Shown here: positions 34,926 to 44,681 of the stretch, in pieces | Position numbering within the stretch: the first letter of the stretch is position 1 | How the letters are laid out: each line of letters opens with the position of its first letter | Assembly: GCA_016715075.1 (NCBI GenBank) | Contig: JADKBK010000003.1 | Span: 248,001-312,000 of the forward strand | Origin: Bacteroidales bacterium | GTDB lineage: Bacteria > Bacteroidota > Bacteroidia > Bacteroidales > VadinHA17 | Direction of reading: 5' to 3' | Length of the DNA stretch: 64,000 bases | Made by a program: the position numbers and the translations under genes | Notes under the pieces: generated by a model | Told to the model about the DNA's origin: nothing | Seen by the model: only the letters and a program-made list of their open reading frames with translations | Database searches by the model: none

Positions 34926-36327
34926 CAGATCAGAAATATCAAAACTTAGCAGAGCAAAGATAATATCACTGGCTATTTTGCTGGTTCTAATACTCATTCC
35001 GGAATCATGCAAAGTAATGCATTTGGGAAAATTCCCGGAAATCAAGACAGATAATAGTCTGTACAGAGATGCCGATATATCCGATTCCTCAAATATTGCA
35101 TTGGTTCCATGGCGTGAATTGTTCACAGACACCTGCCTTCAGTCCATTATTGAAAAAACAATAGTTAATAATCCGGATATGTTAGTTGCCATTGCAAGGG
35201 TAAAGAAAGCAGAAGCAGCTTTCAGGCAGAGCCGGGCTGAGTCGTATCCTTCACTAAATGCCGGTTTAAATGCTACATATCAAAGCGAAACAGGTGGAAA
35301 CGGGGTTCCTGAATATTATCAGCTATTTGCAAGCACTAGCTGGGAAGCTGATATCTGGGGCAAGTACAGGAGTGCAAAACGGGCAAGCCTTGCATCCCTT
35401 ATGGCAAGTGAAGCCTTTAAAAAAGCAGTTACTACTGATCTTATTGCTTCAGTCGCAATTAACTATTACAATCTTCTCGCCCTCGATGCACAGCTCAGCA
35501 TAACCCGGAGGACGCTTGAAAAAAGGATCAGCAATGCCGAAACAATGGAAGCTTTAAGGGATAATGATTTGATAACCAGTGCTGATCTTGTACTTAGCCA
35601 GGCCAATCGCTATTCAACAGAGATCATAATTCCTGACCTGATACAAAGGATTTATGAAACGGAGAATGTACTTAGTCTTCTAATGGGTCAGGAACCCGGA
35701 CCAATAGAGAGAACTTCGCTTGAACAACAAAATCTGTCGGAGGATCTCAGGACAGGAGTACCTGCACAGCTTCTTGCAAACCGTCCCGATGTTTTACAGG
35801 CAGAATACAGGCTGAGATATTATTATGAAACTGCAAAATCTGCCAGGGCTAACTTTTATCCTTCACTGACGATTACTGCCAGGGGCGGATTGACTGAAGC
35901 TAGCATGAATGCCCTCTTTAATCAGCCTCTTTTTGTATGGAGCATTGTTGGAGGACTTGTTCAGCCAATTTTCAACTATGGACTGAACAAACAAAGATTC
36001 TTGTCTGCAACAGCTGATTTTGAGGAATCACAGGCATCATTCAGAAAGATCCTGCTCAATGCAGGAAGTGAAGTTGTTAATGCCATGCACAGCTATGAGA
36101 CCGCCACAAACAAAACCTCAATTCGTGAGAAACAGATCGGATATCTGGAGAAGGCAGTTGATTATACAACAGAACTTTTAAAATACACCTCAACAACAAG
36201 CTATATTGATGTGCTTACCTCAGAAGTAACTTTGCTTTCGGCGCAGCTTAATGGAGTGAATGATAAGCTTGACCAGCTTCAGTCAATAGTTTCCTTATAT
36301 CAGAGTCTGGGAGGAGGATGGAAGTAA
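34918..36327 (+). CDS. Outer-membrane efflux channel, TolC/OprM (NodT) family
   Basis: A 469-residue outer-membrane factor lipoprotein with lipobox C31 (ILIPESCKV). Two OEP repeats are visible, beginning LQSIIEKTIVNNPDMLVAIARVKKAEAAFRQSRAESYPSL and LLANRPDVLQAEYRLRYYYETAKSARANFYPSL, the classic NodT pattern. The gene overlaps the pump gene by 8 bases, so the three genes form one translationally coupled tripartite efflux operon. Confidence 0.95.
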   Translation: MNNRSEISKLSRAKIISLAILLVLILIPESCKVMHLGKFPEIKTDNSLYRDADISDSSNIALVPWRELFTDTCLQSIIEKTIVNNPDMLVAIARVKKAEAAFRQSRAESYPSLNAGLNATYQSETGGNGVPEYYQLFASTSWEADIWGKYRSAKRASLASLMASEAFKKAVTTDLIASVAINYYNLLALDAQLSITRRTLEKRISNAETMEALRDNDLITSADLVLSQANRYSTEIIIPDLIQRIYETENVLSLLMGQEPGPIERTSLEQQNLSEDLRTGVPAQLLANRPDVLQAEYRLRYYYETAKSARANFYPSLTITARGGLTEASMNALFNQPLFVWSIVGGLVQPIFNYGLNKQRFLSATADFEESQASFRKILLNAGSEVVNAMHSYETATNKTSIREKQIGYLEKAVDYTTELLKYTSTTSYIDVLTSEVTLLSAQLNGVNDKLDQLQSIVSLYQSLGGGWK

Positions 36328-36376
36328 ATCAGAAAATTCGTAGCTTAGTCTGATTAAAAATAAAAAATTCCATCTT

Positions 36377-38773
36377 ATGCATTTTCCGGCTATACGATTC
36401 ATCGTTCTACTTACATTTTTATGCTGTGCTGCTCAACAGGGCAGCTGCCAGGACAGTCTCTTCCTTCGTCAGTTGAGCCAAAGCCATCATCTTCGGACAC
36501 TAATGCAACCCGACTCCGCAGCTATGGGATTTACAGGGTGGAAAAATAAAGAAATAATCCGGTCATTGCCCTTGCCCTTAGTATCACAGTTCAATGATTT
36601 AAAGATCAAGGGCCCCGGCAGTCTGAAAATCGCAGAAGATGTAACGGTTTCGGGAGAAGGAAGCATACTCCTCGAAACACCCACATCACTGGCTGTAAAA
36701 AATTCAGCCAACAGATCCTATGCATCTGCTGAGATGATAAGACCTCTTGATAGTGTAAACCTGGAGAGCTATAACCGGATAATGGTCTGGGTAAAATTAG
36801 AGGCTTCAGGCTTTTATTCTGCTTTTGTCGGAGTTACTCTTTATAACCAGGGAAAGAAGATTAGCCCTACACCGGGCAGGTTTGAAGGTCAGCATTTTGT
36901 TACGGTGTATCCTGGTCAGTGGCAGCAGATCATATGGGAAATACCCGACCTGTATCGCGATAAGGTAACAGGTATTTCCGTGAATATTATGCTTAGCGGT
37001 TCACCCGAGGGAGCGAGCGATCGCTTTAAGCTTTATATTGATAAACTGAGTATCGATGAGGTTTCACCTGAACTTAGCCGTGGATTTGATCTCAGCAAGA
37101 ATTCAATCGCATATTGCCACAGCGGATATAGTACCGGAGCCAGAAAACAGGCACTTGTACAGAATATCAGAGACATGCGCTTTCAGGTTATAAATGACAA
37201 AGGGCAGGTGGCTTTTGAGGGAGCGGGTAAGAAACTTGAAAACGGATTTGTTCTGCTTGATTTCAGTCCGCTGGATATATCCGGTTTCTATAGTTTGAAA
37301 ATTGGCGGCATTACTACTGGCAAATTCCCTATTGGAGAGAATGCCTGGTTGTCCGCTGCGTGGCGCACTCTCAATTTCTTTTATGCCGAGCGTTGCGGCT
37401 TTGATCAGCCAGGGATTCACCAGGTCTGCCACAAGGATATTTTTTGTATTCACCCCGATGGCAGGCGGATTGCTGTCAATGGTGGCTGGCATGATGCGGC
37501 TGATCTTACGCAGGGTGTCGGTAATACCGCCAGAGGCATTATATCAATGCTCGAGCTGGCAAATACGGTTAAATCAATGCATCCCGACCTGTATACCCGG
37601 CTTCTGGAAGAAGGCCGCTGGGGACTAAACTGGCTGCTGAATACCCGCTTTGGTGACGGCTACCGTGATGGGGGCATGATAGTGGGTATATGGACAGATA
37701 ATATGATCGGCACAAAAGATGACATGGTGACGACTGCAAAAAATGACCCCTCCGACAATTTTATTTCGTCCATCGCAACTTCCATGGCAGTACCTTATTA
37801 TGCTTCATCTGATCCCATCTTCTCGGCATGGTGCCGGAAAGCAGCCAGGGAAGATTATACGTTTGCTGCTGAAATGATGGGACAGACAGTTAATCAAAAA
37901 AATGAAACAGAACTCTATTCGATAGCCGCTATAGCGGCAATGCACCTCTATCAGCTGACACATGAGCAGCAATACCTCAACGATGCTGCACACTACGCAA
38001 TTGTAATAATGGATTGCCAGCAAATCCAGAGACGTAAAGACTGGAGTATACCACTTCATGGATTCTTTTATGAATCGCGAGATAAAAAACGCATTCTGGA
38101 ATTCTTCCATCGCAGTAATGAGGAATTGATGATCCAGGCCCTTTCGATGTTGCTTAAAAGTGCACCCAAACATCCGGATTCGCCAAAATGGATGGCTTCC
38201 TGCAAAGCTTATGCTGACTATATCCGCGACATTTCCAAAACCATTGAACCTTATGAAATTTTACCTGCAGCTGTTTACCAGCTGAACAATGCTGATTTCA
38301 GCGGGATCTACCATGAGGGAGAAAAGGTTGGCCTTCCTTCCATGGAAGAGTATAATGCCCAGGTTAAAAATGGCATTCATCTTGGAAATGACTTCTATCT
38401 GCGGCGTTTTCCTGTGGCATATCAGTTCCGTGGTTTTCATGCAGTAGTAATGGGCAAGGCTAAAGCTGCATTTTTGCTTTCTGAACTGCTGAATGATAAA
38501 GAGTTAAAAGACATAGCCACACGGCAGCTGGAATACATAGTGGGGTATAATCCCTTTGCTATAAGTACTATCTATGGCGAAGGCTATGATTATCCGGCGC
38601 TTTACGGAGGCTATCTCGGTGACGTTGCAGGGGCCGTTCCTGTGGGCATTGAGACATTTGAGAATGAAGACAAGCCATATTTCCCGATGCAGGTAAACGC
38701 TACTTACAAGGAAGTGTGGACCCATACAACAGCTTCGGTCATGTGGCTTTTATCATACCTGTTAGGCAGGTAA
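36377..38773 (+). CDS. Glycoside hydrolase family 9 protein
   Basis: A 798-residue secreted enzyme. After a signal peptide, residues ~70-230 look like a carbohydrate-binding-type jelly roll, 240-320 an Ig-like domain (CelD_N type, from NSIAYCHSGYS to TTGKFPIG), and 325-798 the (alpha/alpha)6 barrel of GH9. The catalytic base/nucleophile region is GGWHDAADL (369-377, D373 and D376), where most cellulases have GGWYDAGDY. The acid glutamate may be in YKEVWTHTT. Family members cleave beta-1,4-glucans or glucosamine oligomers. It begins 50 bases after the efflux operon but seems unrelated to it. Confidence 0.88.
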   Translation: MHFPAIRFIVLLTFLCCAAQQGSCQDSLFLRQLSQSHHLRTLMQPDSAAMGFTGWKNKEIIRSLPLPLVSQFNDLKIKGPGSLKIAEDVTVSGEGSILLETPTSLAVKNSANRSYASAEMIRPLDSVNLESYNRIMVWVKLEASGFYSAFVGVTLYNQGKKISPTPGRFEGQHFVTVYPGQWQQIIWEIPDLYRDKVTGISVNIMLSGSPEGASDRFKLYIDKLSIDEVSPELSRGFDLSKNSIAYCHSGYSTGARKQALVQNIRDMRFQVINDKGQVAFEGAGKKLENGFVLLDFSPLDISGFYSLKIGGITTGKFPIGENAWLSAAWRTLNFFYAERCGFDQPGIHQVCHKDIFCIHPDGRRIAVNGGWHDAADLTQGVGNTARGIISMLELANTVKSMHPDLYTRLLEEGRWGLNWLLNTRFGDGYRDGGMIVGIWTDNMIGTKDDMVTTAKNDPSDNFISSIATSMAVPYYASSDPIFSAWCRKAAREDYTFAAEMMGQTVNQKNETELYSIAAIAAMHLYQLTHEQQYLNDAAHYAIVIMDCQQIQRRKDWSIPLHGFFYESRDKKRILEFFHRSNEELMIQALSMLLKSAPKHPDSPKWMASCKAYADYIRDISKTIEPYEILPAAVYQLNNADFSGIYHEGEKVGLPSMEEYNAQVKNGIHLGNDFYLRRFPVAYQFRGFHAVVMGKAKAAFLLSELLNDKELKDIATRQLEYIVGYNPFAISTIYGEGYDYPALYGGYLGDVAGAVPVGIETFENEDKPYFPMQVNATYKEVWTHTTASVMWLLSYLLGR

Positions 38774-38880
38774 ACAAAAACGGGTTTTTCAGTAGAGTTG
38801 CAACTGTTGTCTGCCTCCCATCCCTCCTTACTGGATGGAGATGAAGCATACAAGCTGGTGAAGCCATATCTCATCCCTGC

Positions 38881-40554
38881 TCAAAGCCAGCCTGTTTCTC
38901 TCCACATCTTTAACTCTGAAGCATACCTGTCCTTAAGTACCTCGCATGTAGTATCTATGCGCATGGTGGGGCGGTCATTCAGATTATAAGGTGGCCATTC
39001 AGGAGCTGCCTTGGCAGCTGGCTTGCCTGTACGGGCGAAAGTGGTCCATAATTCAGCCATATTGTGCGAGGCTATGAACCTTTCAGGCTTTTTCCCTCCA
39101 AAATAGCTGCTGCCATTTGTACCGTCCTTTGGGGGAACTTCATTATTGAACTTGAACGAGATATCCATGGCATGAGGGGTTCCCAGGGGATAATCTGTAC
39201 CCGGGATTATCACTTCAGATTTGTACCCGAAGTTATACAGGTAAACCGGGGCACCGTTTTGTTTTGCCTTCTTTTCGGCAATGTCAATTGAACCCAGACC
39301 CATCATGGAAATTGATCCGATAGCAACCATGATATCCACAGCTGAAGCTTCCGGACGGCTTTTCCGGTAGGTGTCAATGATCTTTGCCGTATCCTCGCCG
39401 AACTGCGACTGCATTTTTTCTTTTAATTGATTGAAATCAATCTTAAACATGTCCGGATCCTTCGCCATCATTCCGAAAAAAGTAAATTCGTCTTCGTTCC
39501 ATCCGACCAGAAGCGGCTTATTCACAGATATCATTGGCGCAGAGGGATCAAAAGGATGATTAAGAAGTTCTTTCCCATCAACTACCGGGGAAAAGCTGCC
39601 GGGAGAAGACTCCATAATTCCCCTTTTCTTATTTCCTGATGCAACCTCATGTGCCAGTGAAGGCAATTTAAGCTGAAGACTTAAGAGTTGAGCAACAGGA
39701 ATATCGAGCAGCTTTTTCCAGTTTTTTGTATCGATATTCAATTCTTTAAGTACCATTGCAGTAGTTTGTGCTGCAATTTCAATTGGTGTCATCCGTACAC
39801 CAGGGCCGCTTTCAATTGATGCCTTATTAAAGAAGGGGGCCGCCGACGGCATAGCATAGAGGCATGAGGTCTTTGCTCCGCCTCCCGACTCTCCAAATAT
39901 CATGACATTGGATGGATCGCCGCCGAAAGAAGCAATATTCTTATTCACCCATTCCAGCCCGGCAACAATATCCAGCATGCCCATATTTCCGGATCCTGCA
40001 TAATCAGGACCGGCGATCTCATCAAGATAGAGGTAACCCATTATCCCAAGGCGGTGATTGGTTTCGACAACAACAACATCAAAAAAACGGGCGAGGTTGG
40101 CGCCATCCTGCCCAACCGACCCGCCTGATCCAGTTGAAAATCCACCGCCATGATTATAGAACATTACAGGCCGCTTCTTATTGTCATTTGCCGGTGTCCA
40201 TACGTTAAGGAAAAGGCAGTCCTCAGCAGGATCCGGCTCATTCAGGCCATAAGTCTGTTTTGGCGGTTGAATGGCGGGATGCCCCAACTGCAAAGCATCA
40301 CGCACTCCGGTCCATGATTCCAGCGGAGCCGGACGGCGAAAACGCCTGTTACCTGAAATCCGTCCTGCATATGGGACACCCCTGAATATATTTACACCTT
40401 CAGTTCTGACACCGCGTATCTTTCCATGACTTATCTCTGCAGTTATATATTCATCCGCGACGGAATTCATTGAAGAAAATACAAGTTTTGGAAATGCCAC
40501 TGCACCCGCAGTCGTAAGTGCCACTCTGGTAACAAATTGTCTTCTGTTTATCAT
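38881..40554 (-). CDS. TAT-exported carboxylesterase (type B)
   Basis: A 557-residue carboxylesterase/lipase. The start at 40554 gives a twin-arginine leader (MINRRQFVTRVALTTAGAVAF). Family blocks are EDCLFLNVWTPA, the oxyanion motif NHGGGFSTGSGG, the nucleophile FGESGGGAKTS, and the catalytic His in GTPHAMDISFKF. Lengthening the ORF to 40620 only adds MGEWENGRRGEGE, translated from the 8-bp repeat, and is rejected. Located between GH9 and GH106 genes, it might remove acyl or methyl groups from polysaccharides, but this is inference. Confidence 0.9.
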   Translation of the reverse strand: MINRRQFVTRVALTTAGAVAFPKLVFSSMNSVADEYITAEISHGKIRGVRTEGVNIFRGVPYAGRISGNRRFRRPAPLESWTGVRDALQLGHPAIQPPKQTYGLNEPDPAEDCLFLNVWTPANDNKKRPVMFYNHGGGFSTGSGGSVGQDGANLARFFDVVVVETNHRLGIMGYLYLDEIAGPDYAGSGNMGMLDIVAGLEWVNKNIASFGGDPSNVMIFGESGGGAKTSCLYAMPSAAPFFNKASIESGPGVRMTPIEIAAQTTAMVLKELNIDTKNWKKLLDIPVAQLLSLQLKLPSLAHEVASGNKKRGIMESSPGSFSPVVDGKELLNHPFDPSAPMISVNKPLLVGWNEDEFTFFGMMAKDPDMFKIDFNQLKEKMQSQFGEDTAKIIDTYRKSRPEASAVDIMVAIGSISMMGLGSIDIAEKKAKQNGAPVYLYNFGYKSEVIIPGTDYPLGTPHAMDISFKFNNEVPPKDGTNGSSYFGGKKPERFIASHNMAELWTTFARTGKPAAKAAPEWPPYNLNDRPTMRIDTTCEVLKDRYASELKMWRETGWL

Positions 40555-40580
40555 GATCTGGTTTTTGATGTTTAAGATTT

Positions 40581-40636
40581 TCTCCCCTTCTCCCCTTCTC
40601 CCATTCTCCCATTCTCCCATTCTCCCCTCTCCCCTT
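40581..40636. repeat. 8-bp tandem repeat TCTCCC(A/C)T upstream of the carboxylesterase
   Basis: Six in-phase units at 40581, 40589, 40597, 40605, 40613 and 40621 (TCTCCCCT or TCTCCCAT), then a partial degenerate copy. On the minus strand this is a purine-rich GGGAGAA tract that begins 27 bases upstream of the carboxylesterase ATG. The rest of the gap to 40926 is AT-rich with no gene. Confidence 0.85.
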
Positions 40637-40926
40637 CTTCCATTTTAAGCAATAAGCTACCAAGTTACAAAAAAATGAAGAAGGTGGTGATCTGTTTTTA
40701 TTACTATCAGAAAAATAAAAATTGAATTTAGTATTCAGTTTTGCCCGATTTAAATTAAAGCTTATTTTGTAAGAAAAATATGAACCATATGAAGACTTAA
40801 ACATTCTCAATTATTCTCTCAATATTTATTTCCTCAATTGTCTATTGGCAGAAAATCTGCGAATTGAGGCCTGACTAAAAACAGCACATCCGGGGTTATC
40901 CTTTTGTAATTTCAGAAATCAGAATT

Positions 40927-43812
40927 ATGTCTTATAACAGATCACGGTTATTCATTCATCTCTTTGTAATTATATTAATTATAATTCCGGGATGCATAAA
41001 ACAGCATGATACCTCATCGCTGAGAGAATCCTTTGTCACACCTCCTGATTCGGCAAAACCCAGAGTATACTGGTGGTGGCTTTATAATCGAATTGACAGG
41101 GAGAGTATCACGCGTGACCTTGAGGAATTCAGGCTCAAAGGTATAAGCGGAGTTAACCTGATATGCACCGGAGGCTATGCAGGGCAGGCCCCTCTTCCTG
41201 GTGTGGATTTTCTCAGCACGAAGTGGAGAGAACTCTTTCGGCATGCTGTAAGTGAAGCTAAAAGGTTAAATATCGAAATCGGCTTTAATATGGCCGGAGG
41301 ATGGACTATGATGGGCCCCTGGGTTACTCCAGACAATGCAATGAAAAAAATTGTCTATTCGGAATTAAAACTCTCAGGACCAAAAAAGTATTCAGGCAAG
41401 CTGCCTCAGCCAGTAATAGTCGACGGGTATTATAAGGATATTTGGGTTCAGGCATTCCGGATTAAGGATGACGGAGACAAAACCATTACAGGCCCGTTGA
41501 CAGATCTGACGGGTAAATTGAGGTCTGACGGGCAACTGGACTGGGACGTACCAGAAGGCAAGTGGGTGATCCTCCGGACAGGCTATACTCTCACCGGTCA
41601 TCAGTGGAGCAGATGGTATGCATATCCAAAGGGTGACACTTTTGAGGAGGGAGACGGCTATGAGATTGATTATTTAAGTACAACTGCACTTGAAGATCAT
41701 TTCAGCCACCTTGGACAGCTTGTCATTGATGAAACCCGTAAAGCCGGAGGTAATCTGGCATATCTTTGGTCAGACAGCTGGGAATGCGGCAAGCTGAACT
41801 GGACGCAGGATTTTCCAAAGCAATTTTTAAGGTTCCGTAATTATGAACTTAATCCGTTTATCCCGGTCCTCGCCGGATATACTGTTACAGATTCACTGGT
41901 ATCATCCAGGTTCCTTGATGATTTTGACCGCACCATTCAGGACTGTATTGCAGATAATTATTACGGCCGGTTCGCTGAACTATGTCACCAGAATGGCATG
42001 AAGGTTGGAAATGAAGCGGGAGGACCAAATGACATTCCTCCACAGGATGTTTTGAAGAACCTTGGGAGATGTGACATTCCTGCCGGCGAATTCTGGGTTC
42101 ATTACGATGCCCCCGATAAGTACAATCCCAACAGGTTTCTGAGACTCAATCTTAAACAAACCGCCACTGCCGCACATATCTACGGTAAAAAGGAAGCCAT
42201 GGCAGAGTCATTCACACAGATGGAATATGACCGGACCCACTGGTCGATGGGGCCTTCTGATCTGAAACCTTATGCAAATCAGGCTTTCTGTGATGGTATT
42301 AACCGCATAATGCTTCATCAGTCTACATGTCAGCCACCATCCGACGGCAAACCGGGATATGAATTCTGTGCAGGACAGCATTTTACCCCTAACATCACCT
42401 GGTGGGAGCAGTCGACCGCCTTTTTCACCTGGCTTTCACGTTGTCAGTTTATGTTGCAACAGGGGAAGTTTGTTGCTGATGTCTGCTTCTACCTGGGCGA
42501 GAGGCCCCCTGCCCTGGTGCCGCCAAAATACCTTGTGCCATCGCTCGGCCAGGGCTTTGATTGTGATTACAGCAACACTGAAGTGCTGCTCACCAGGATG
42601 TCGGTCAGGGATGGAAGGATTACACTCCCTGACGGGATGAGTTACAGGTTGCTGGTACTGCAGAACTGTACCTCTCCATCCGCAGAAATATGCCGTGAAG
42701 TAGGAAATTATCAGAAACTTAATGTATCTGATATTCCATATACAGGAATGTCGGTTGAGGTAATTGAAAAGATAAGAGATCTTGTGAGAGATGGAGCAAC
42801 AGTTGTTGGCCCTCCTCCTGAAATGGCTGCCGGACTGGATAATTATCCGGCGTGCGATGAGAAAGTGAGGAAAATTGCTTCTGAGGTCTGGGGAGATCTG
42901 GACGGCAGGACCCGAACAGAAAGAAACTATGGCAAAGGACGGGTAATATGGGGTAAAACACCGCGTGAGATTCTTCTCAAAGATGGCATAAAACCTGACT
43001 TTACATACTCAGCTCAGGATAGCCTCCCTGATCAGTTCGACTATATTCACAGGACCTGTGGCAATGCTGAGATTTATTTCGTCATAAACCGGAACAAAAT
43101 TCGCAAGACAACCTATTTCACCTTCCGTTCAACCGGGAAACAGCCGGAAATATGGGATCCTGTTAAAGGCGAAATGAGAGATGCAGCTGCTTTCAGTCAG
43201 AAAGACGGATACACAACTTTACCTCTGGAAATGGAAGAGTTTGGCTCATGTTTTATCATTTTTGACAGAAATATATCAACTCAGGCAAAGGGTAAAACCG
43301 AAAACAATTTTCCTGAACTTAAAGATCTGGCAGTACTTCATAGTCCGTGGATTGTAGAATTCGACCCTCGCTGGGGGGGACCCGAAGAGGCTGTCTTTGA
43401 TACACTTGAAAGCTGGACCAGAAATACGGATGACAGGATCAGGTATTATTCCGGCAAGGCTACTTACAGAAAAACCTTCGATCTGAAGAACAAACCTGAT
43501 AAACGGATATTCCTTGATCTTGGCAGTCTCAGTCATGTTGCTGAAGTACGCCTGAATGGCAGGAACCTTGGTATTCTATGGTGTTCTCCGTGGAGGTTGG
43601 AAATCACAGGTGATGTCAGGGCTTCAGACAATCTTCTGGAAGTAGATATTATCAATTTGTGGGCAAATCGTGTCATAGGTGACCTGAAGCTTACAAAAGA
43701 GAAACGGCTTACAGTTACGCACGATATCTTCCGTTTTGACGAGATCAGAAAGGAGACTCCGCTGATCGAATCAGGGTTATTCGGACCTGTAAGGCTTTCA
43801 ATAGTTCAGTAA
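40927..43812 (+). CDS. Glycoside hydrolase family 106-like lipoprotein
   Basis: A 961-residue enzyme with a lipobox leader (IIPGCIKQH). The start PRVYWWWLYNRIDRESITRDLEEFRLKGISGVNL is the hallmark of the GH106 family, known for alpha-L-rhamnosidases; GFNMAGGWTMMGPWVTPDNAMKK is also conserved. A TIM-like barrel is followed by a C-terminal jelly roll with TYRKTFDL...IFLDLGSLSHVAEVRLNGRNLGILWCSPW, a GH2-type sugar-binding fold. It probably removes rhamnose or a related sugar from pectic or other glycans at the cell surface. The catalytic glutamates are not assigned. Confidence 0.85.
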   Translation: MSYNRSRLFIHLFVIILIIIPGCIKQHDTSSLRESFVTPPDSAKPRVYWWWLYNRIDRESITRDLEEFRLKGISGVNLICTGGYAGQAPLPGVDFLSTKWRELFRHAVSEAKRLNIEIGFNMAGGWTMMGPWVTPDNAMKKIVYSELKLSGPKKYSGKLPQPVIVDGYYKDIWVQAFRIKDDGDKTITGPLTDLTGKLRSDGQLDWDVPEGKWVILRTGYTLTGHQWSRWYAYPKGDTFEEGDGYEIDYLSTTALEDHFSHLGQLVIDETRKAGGNLAYLWSDSWECGKLNWTQDFPKQFLRFRNYELNPFIPVLAGYTVTDSLVSSRFLDDFDRTIQDCIADNYYGRFAELCHQNGMKVGNEAGGPNDIPPQDVLKNLGRCDIPAGEFWVHYDAPDKYNPNRFLRLNLKQTATAAHIYGKKEAMAESFTQMEYDRTHWSMGPSDLKPYANQAFCDGINRIMLHQSTCQPPSDGKPGYEFCAGQHFTPNITWWEQSTAFFTWLSRCQFMLQQGKFVADVCFYLGERPPALVPPKYLVPSLGQGFDCDYSNTEVLLTRMSVRDGRITLPDGMSYRLLVLQNCTSPSAEICREVGNYQKLNVSDIPYTGMSVEVIEKIRDLVRDGATVVGPPPEMAAGLDNYPACDEKVRKIASEVWGDLDGRTRTERNYGKGRVIWGKTPREILLKDGIKPDFTYSAQDSLPDQFDYIHRTCGNAEIYFVINRNKIRKTTYFTFRSTGKQPEIWDPVKGEMRDAAAFSQKDGYTTLPLEMEEFGSCFIIFDRNISTQAKGKTENNFPELKDLAVLHSPWIVEFDPRWGGPEEAVFDTLESWTRNTDDRIRYYSGKATYRKTFDLKNKPDKRIFLDLGSLSHVAEVRLNGRNLGILWCSPWRLEITGDVRASDNLLEVDIINLWANRVIGDLKLTKEKRLTVTHDIFRFDEIRKETPLIESGLFGPVRLSIVQ

Positions 43813-43870
43813 GCTTTTTTGGTTGCACCTGAATGCTGAATCCTCTATTTTTACACAAAATCTGATTAAC

Positions 43871-44380
43871 GTGAAACATAAGGTCCTGAAAAAGCAGCAT
43901 ATCTCGAAGATGTGTTTTGTATGCGGTGTAAATAATGATTTCGGTTTGCATGCTAAATTCTACGAAACGGATTCCAACGAACTTGTTGCATTAATCAATC
44001 CCTCAGAGCAGCACCAGGGTTATCCCGGGCGAATGCATGGAGGTATAGCTGCGACAATTCTTGACGAAACAATTGCCAGGTCGATATGCAACGGAAAAGA
44101 TGAACAAATATGGGGTGTGACACTGGAATTTAAAACCAAATTCAGAAAACCCGTACCACTTGGTCAGGAGTTGAAAATTGTTGGACGTGTTACAAATGAA
44201 GGAAACCGCTCGTTTGAAGGGACGGGAGAAATCATTCTCCCAAACGGTGAGATTGCTGTCTCCGCCGAAGGCAGATATATGAAAGTGAATATTGAAAGAA
44301 TTACCAATGATCAGACTGTAAATGATGACTGGTTTTATTCTGAAAGTCACGATGATCCAACAGAAATAGAAATCCCCTGA
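43871..44380 (+). CDS. PaaI-type hotdog thioesterase
   Basis: A 169-residue hotdog-fold protein: KHKVLKKQHISKMCFVCGVNNDFGLHAKF at the start, then HQGYPGRMHGGIAATILDETIAR with the HGG motif of acyl-CoA thioesterases. It should hydrolyse acyl-CoA thioesters in the cytoplasm. I chose the GTG at 43871 because VKHKVLKKQ matches the usual start of this group; a TTG at 43823 lengthens it without similarity and ATG 43910 shortens it into the conserved block. Confidence 0.85.
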   Translation: MKHKVLKKQHISKMCFVCGVNNDFGLHAKFYETDSNELVALINPSEQHQGYPGRMHGGIAATILDETIARSICNGKDEQIWGVTLEFKTKFRKPVPLGQELKIVGRVTNEGNRSFEGTGEIILPNGEIAVSAEGRYMKVNIERITNDQTVNDDWFYSESHDDPTEIEIP

Positions 44381-44681
44381 GGGGTTATGAACATTTGTTT
44401 CTTATATTTTGTAAGTTATAAAACGGTGTAATTAGCAGCGCAGTGAGGAATCTCATGTATCTTATTCAATCATCGTTTAGTATTGATTTTCAGGGTATTC
44501 TGGATTTTGAACTCAGAATATTTTATAAATACATGCACAGATCAGGGCACGTGGATTACTGATAGTGATCTGGTCTTTAACTGAAATAATACCATCCAAA
44601 ATCAAATCAAAGTTTAATATGAAAAATTAAATAACATATCTTGTAGATTAATTTATAACTGAACCGTTATTTAGTCTTTAT
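44381..44681. other. Intergenic region, nothing recognised
   Basis: A 300-base AT-rich gap between the thioesterase and the dual hydrolase. No frame with protein-like composition, no hairpin with T-run and no good promoter match was seen. Confidence 0.4.

Noticed and set aside
40555..40620. Upstream ATG for the carboxylesterase
   Set aside because: The added residues come from the 8-bp repeat; the twin-arginine leader begins at 40554.
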